NCBI GenBank assembly: GCA_041908765.1
Contig: JAYREU010000077.1
Coordinates: 1 to 6,300, forward strand
DNA length: 6,300 nt
Reading direction: 5' to 3'
Origin: CAYUST01 sp041908765
GTDB lineage: Bacteria > Patescibacteriota > Gracilibacteria > Absconditabacterales > Absconditicoccaceae
The notes under the pieces are model-generated. The model worked only from the letters and a program-made list of their open reading frames with translations, had not been told where the DNA came from and did not search any database. The position numbers and the translations under genes are program-made. Position 1 is the stretch's first letter. Every line of letters begins with the position of its first letter. Shown one piece after another: positions 4,691-6,300 of this stretch.

Positions 4691-6300
4691 TTAGATGATT
4701 TCCTGAGAGACTACTTTTAATAAGTCTTTTCTCATTTTCAAGTCATTCAACAGATAGTACATTTTGGCAGGATGCACGAAACTCAACTCCAACATCACCA
4801 GAGCATATCAAGTATCTGTATGTTGTGAGTGAATATCGGTGACATTGATCCCAAAGAATTCAAAAATCTTGAGAATATCGAGTAGGACTCATGGTTTATC
4901 TAATGCTTGGACTTGCATCTTGAGTTTATATTTGTTGGGTGCTTGATCTCATCGATGTGCTTCCATCAGTTTGCTATAATTGATGGTTTGTAATGCTTCG
5001 CAAGTCAATGCGTGTACTTTGATGCCATGTTTGTCACTTTTGGCAATTAGCTTTTGTGGGGGATGTGGGCAACATTCAGGACAGAGTTCATAGTTCACTT
5101 CTTTATCTTCGTCGATGAGTATGGCTTGATTGAGAGTTTGAGAAATACCTGTATTGATTGCTTCGTTTTGTCTTTCTCCTTCGTTCAAAGGGTGTTCTGG
5201 ATGGAGCAAAGCAATATGGGGATAGGTGTCTTTGATCAACTTAGTGACAGAGATCTGCTTGTCACGTAACCTATGGAGCAGGTGTTCGAAGGCAACGTCT
5301 TTGTGCAATTTGGTAATTTGATCATCTTTGGCACCCAGGAGTGGTAGTTTGTACTCACTGAGTTTTTGATTGATAATGGGTTTCATCTCATTGAAAAGTT
5401 CGTTTTTTTCTTGTTGTCTCAAGAATTTGTTGAGCTTCGTTTTGGCAGAAGGAGTATGGAGATAATTGAGCCATCCTCTGGTAGCAGTGTATTTATTTTT
5501 GTAGGTCTTGATGTCGATAATATTCCCCGTTTTGAGCATATAATCAATCGGCACAATCCTACCGTTGATGAAGGCATTTCTAAATTTGAGACCCACTTCG
5601 GAGTGTACTCTAAACGCAAAATCTAGCACAGTACTTTCCGCAGGCAATTCTATAATGTCCCCTTTGGGCGTATAGACGAAGATATCTTTCTCAAAAATTT
5701 CTATCTGAAGTGCATCTTTGAATTTCTCTTTGTCTCCTTCTGCACTATATCTTTGCACGATGTCTTGGAGTGATTTAATCCACTGCTCTTGTTTCTCAGA
5801 CATGGTAAATGCCTGATCATCACTATAAATAAAGTGGGCAGCTACTCCGTAGTCTGCAACTCTATCCATATCTTGTGTCCTGACTTGAATTTCTACCGGA
5901 AAATCAAACATACCCAACACCGTCGTGTGGAGACTCTTGTAGCCGTTGGGTTTGGGAATCGCAATGTAATCTTTCATCTTGCTAAAAATAGGCGTATAAT
6001 GTTTGTGAATGATTCACAACATATTATAACAATCCCCTACCTCTTTCGTTAATACTCTAAACGCAAGGACATCCATCACTTTTGAAATATCTTGCGTCTG
6101 ATATTTGATGAGTTTTTTGTAAATTCTAAATGGACTTTTGATTCTTCATTTGATTTCACAATAAGCTAGCCCCTCTTCGTCACATAGGCGAGTAAGTGTT
6201 GCAATCCCCTCTTGTTTAAATCCTTCTACATTGCCGTATTGTTTGAGGATATAGTTGCGAATTCTGGTGTATTCCCTCGTATCAAGATTTTTGAAAGCAC
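4691..6300 (-). CDS. rel: Rel/SpoT-type (p)ppGpp synthetase/hydrolase, 5' end missing, UGA-Gly
   Basis: The visible 535 residues run from the right edge to TAA at 4693-4691. Rel enzymes make (p)ppGpp from ATP and GTP or GDP in the stringent response, and bifunctional ones also hydrolyse it; the N-terminal HD hydrolase domain would lie beyond the edge. Visible in order are: the synthetase domain (about 35-160) with IKGRIKSPFRIYKKL, VMDVLAFRV, CYNMLGIIH, KDYIAIPKPNGYKSLHT and VEIQVRT (catalytic Glu); the TGS domain (about 205-267) with DIFVYTPKGDIIELP and FRVHSEVG; a Cys-Cys-His-Cys region (about 392-440) with CPECCPHPP and KVHALTC; and a C-terminal ACT domain (about 458-535) with QALDKPGVLLDILKIF. 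The SKMKD motif is basic, as in bifunctional Rel/SpoT rather than RelA. Five TGA codons (6148, 6016, 4951, 4891 and 4810, 5' bases) are read as Gly; three sit on conserved glycines. A standard reading would give only 5977-4949 and lose the ACT domain. Confidence 0.95.

Noticed and set aside
4691..6300. UGA as selenocysteine or tryptophan
   Set aside because: The conserved positions are glycine in the families concerned, TGG is used for Trp, and there are far too many UGA codons for selenocysteine.
1..6300. CRISPR arrays, insertion sequences, attachment sites
   Set aside because: No regularly spaced repeats, transposase motifs or terminal inverted repeats are seen; the only direct repeats are the shared tRNA segments.

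Overview
The window comes from a bacterium that reads UGA as glycine (translation table 25), which points to the Gracilibacteria (BD1-5) or Absconditabacteria (SR1) lineages of the candidate phyla radiation. Under the standard code, several minus-strand genes break into fragments at TGA. Read through with TGA as Gly, they become continuous family-like proteins that end at TAA. In the best-conserved cases the TGA falls exactly where the family has an invariant or strongly preferred glycine: GRxK and LGIIH in the (p)ppGpp synthetase domain, DKPG in its ACT domain, and the GF before the GSH motif of HicA. TGG is used separately for Trp, so this is not the mycoplasma code. I count 19 such codons in four genes.

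Layout. Bases 1-958 hold minus-strand material: the start of an unrecognised gene running off the left edge (1-229, two tandem UGA-Gly codons), a PhnB/YjdN-like VOC protein (258-692), tRNA-Lys(CUU) (721-794), an aberrant tRNA-like element (about 817-904), and a good promoter for the tRNA pair (930-957). Bases 971-1442 hold a minus-strand hicB-hicA toxin-antitoxin pair; the toxin is visible only with UGA as Gly. Bases 1594-2642 hold two plus-strand genes, each with its own near-identical promoter (TTGCTA-N16-TATA) and its own intrinsic terminator: a lysine-rich, histone-tail-like basic protein (1640-2068) and a small membrane-anchored helical protein (2188-2595). A strong hairpin at 2617-2637 lies between convergent genes. 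Bases 2652-6300 hold a minus-strand cluster transcribed from right to left: a Rel/SpoT-type (p)ppGpp enzyme (start beyond the right edge), a two-TM double-zinc-ribbon protein, and a DUF4012 protein with 11 UGA-Gly codons.

The rel gene would set the stringent response and HicBA would be an mRNA-interferase module. No shared pathway linking these to the other genes can be read from the sequence. None of the starts shows a convincing Shine-Dalgarno sequence. No gene-free stretch is longer than about 300 bases; the longest, 1443-1639, holds the promoter region between divergent hicB and the basic-protein gene.
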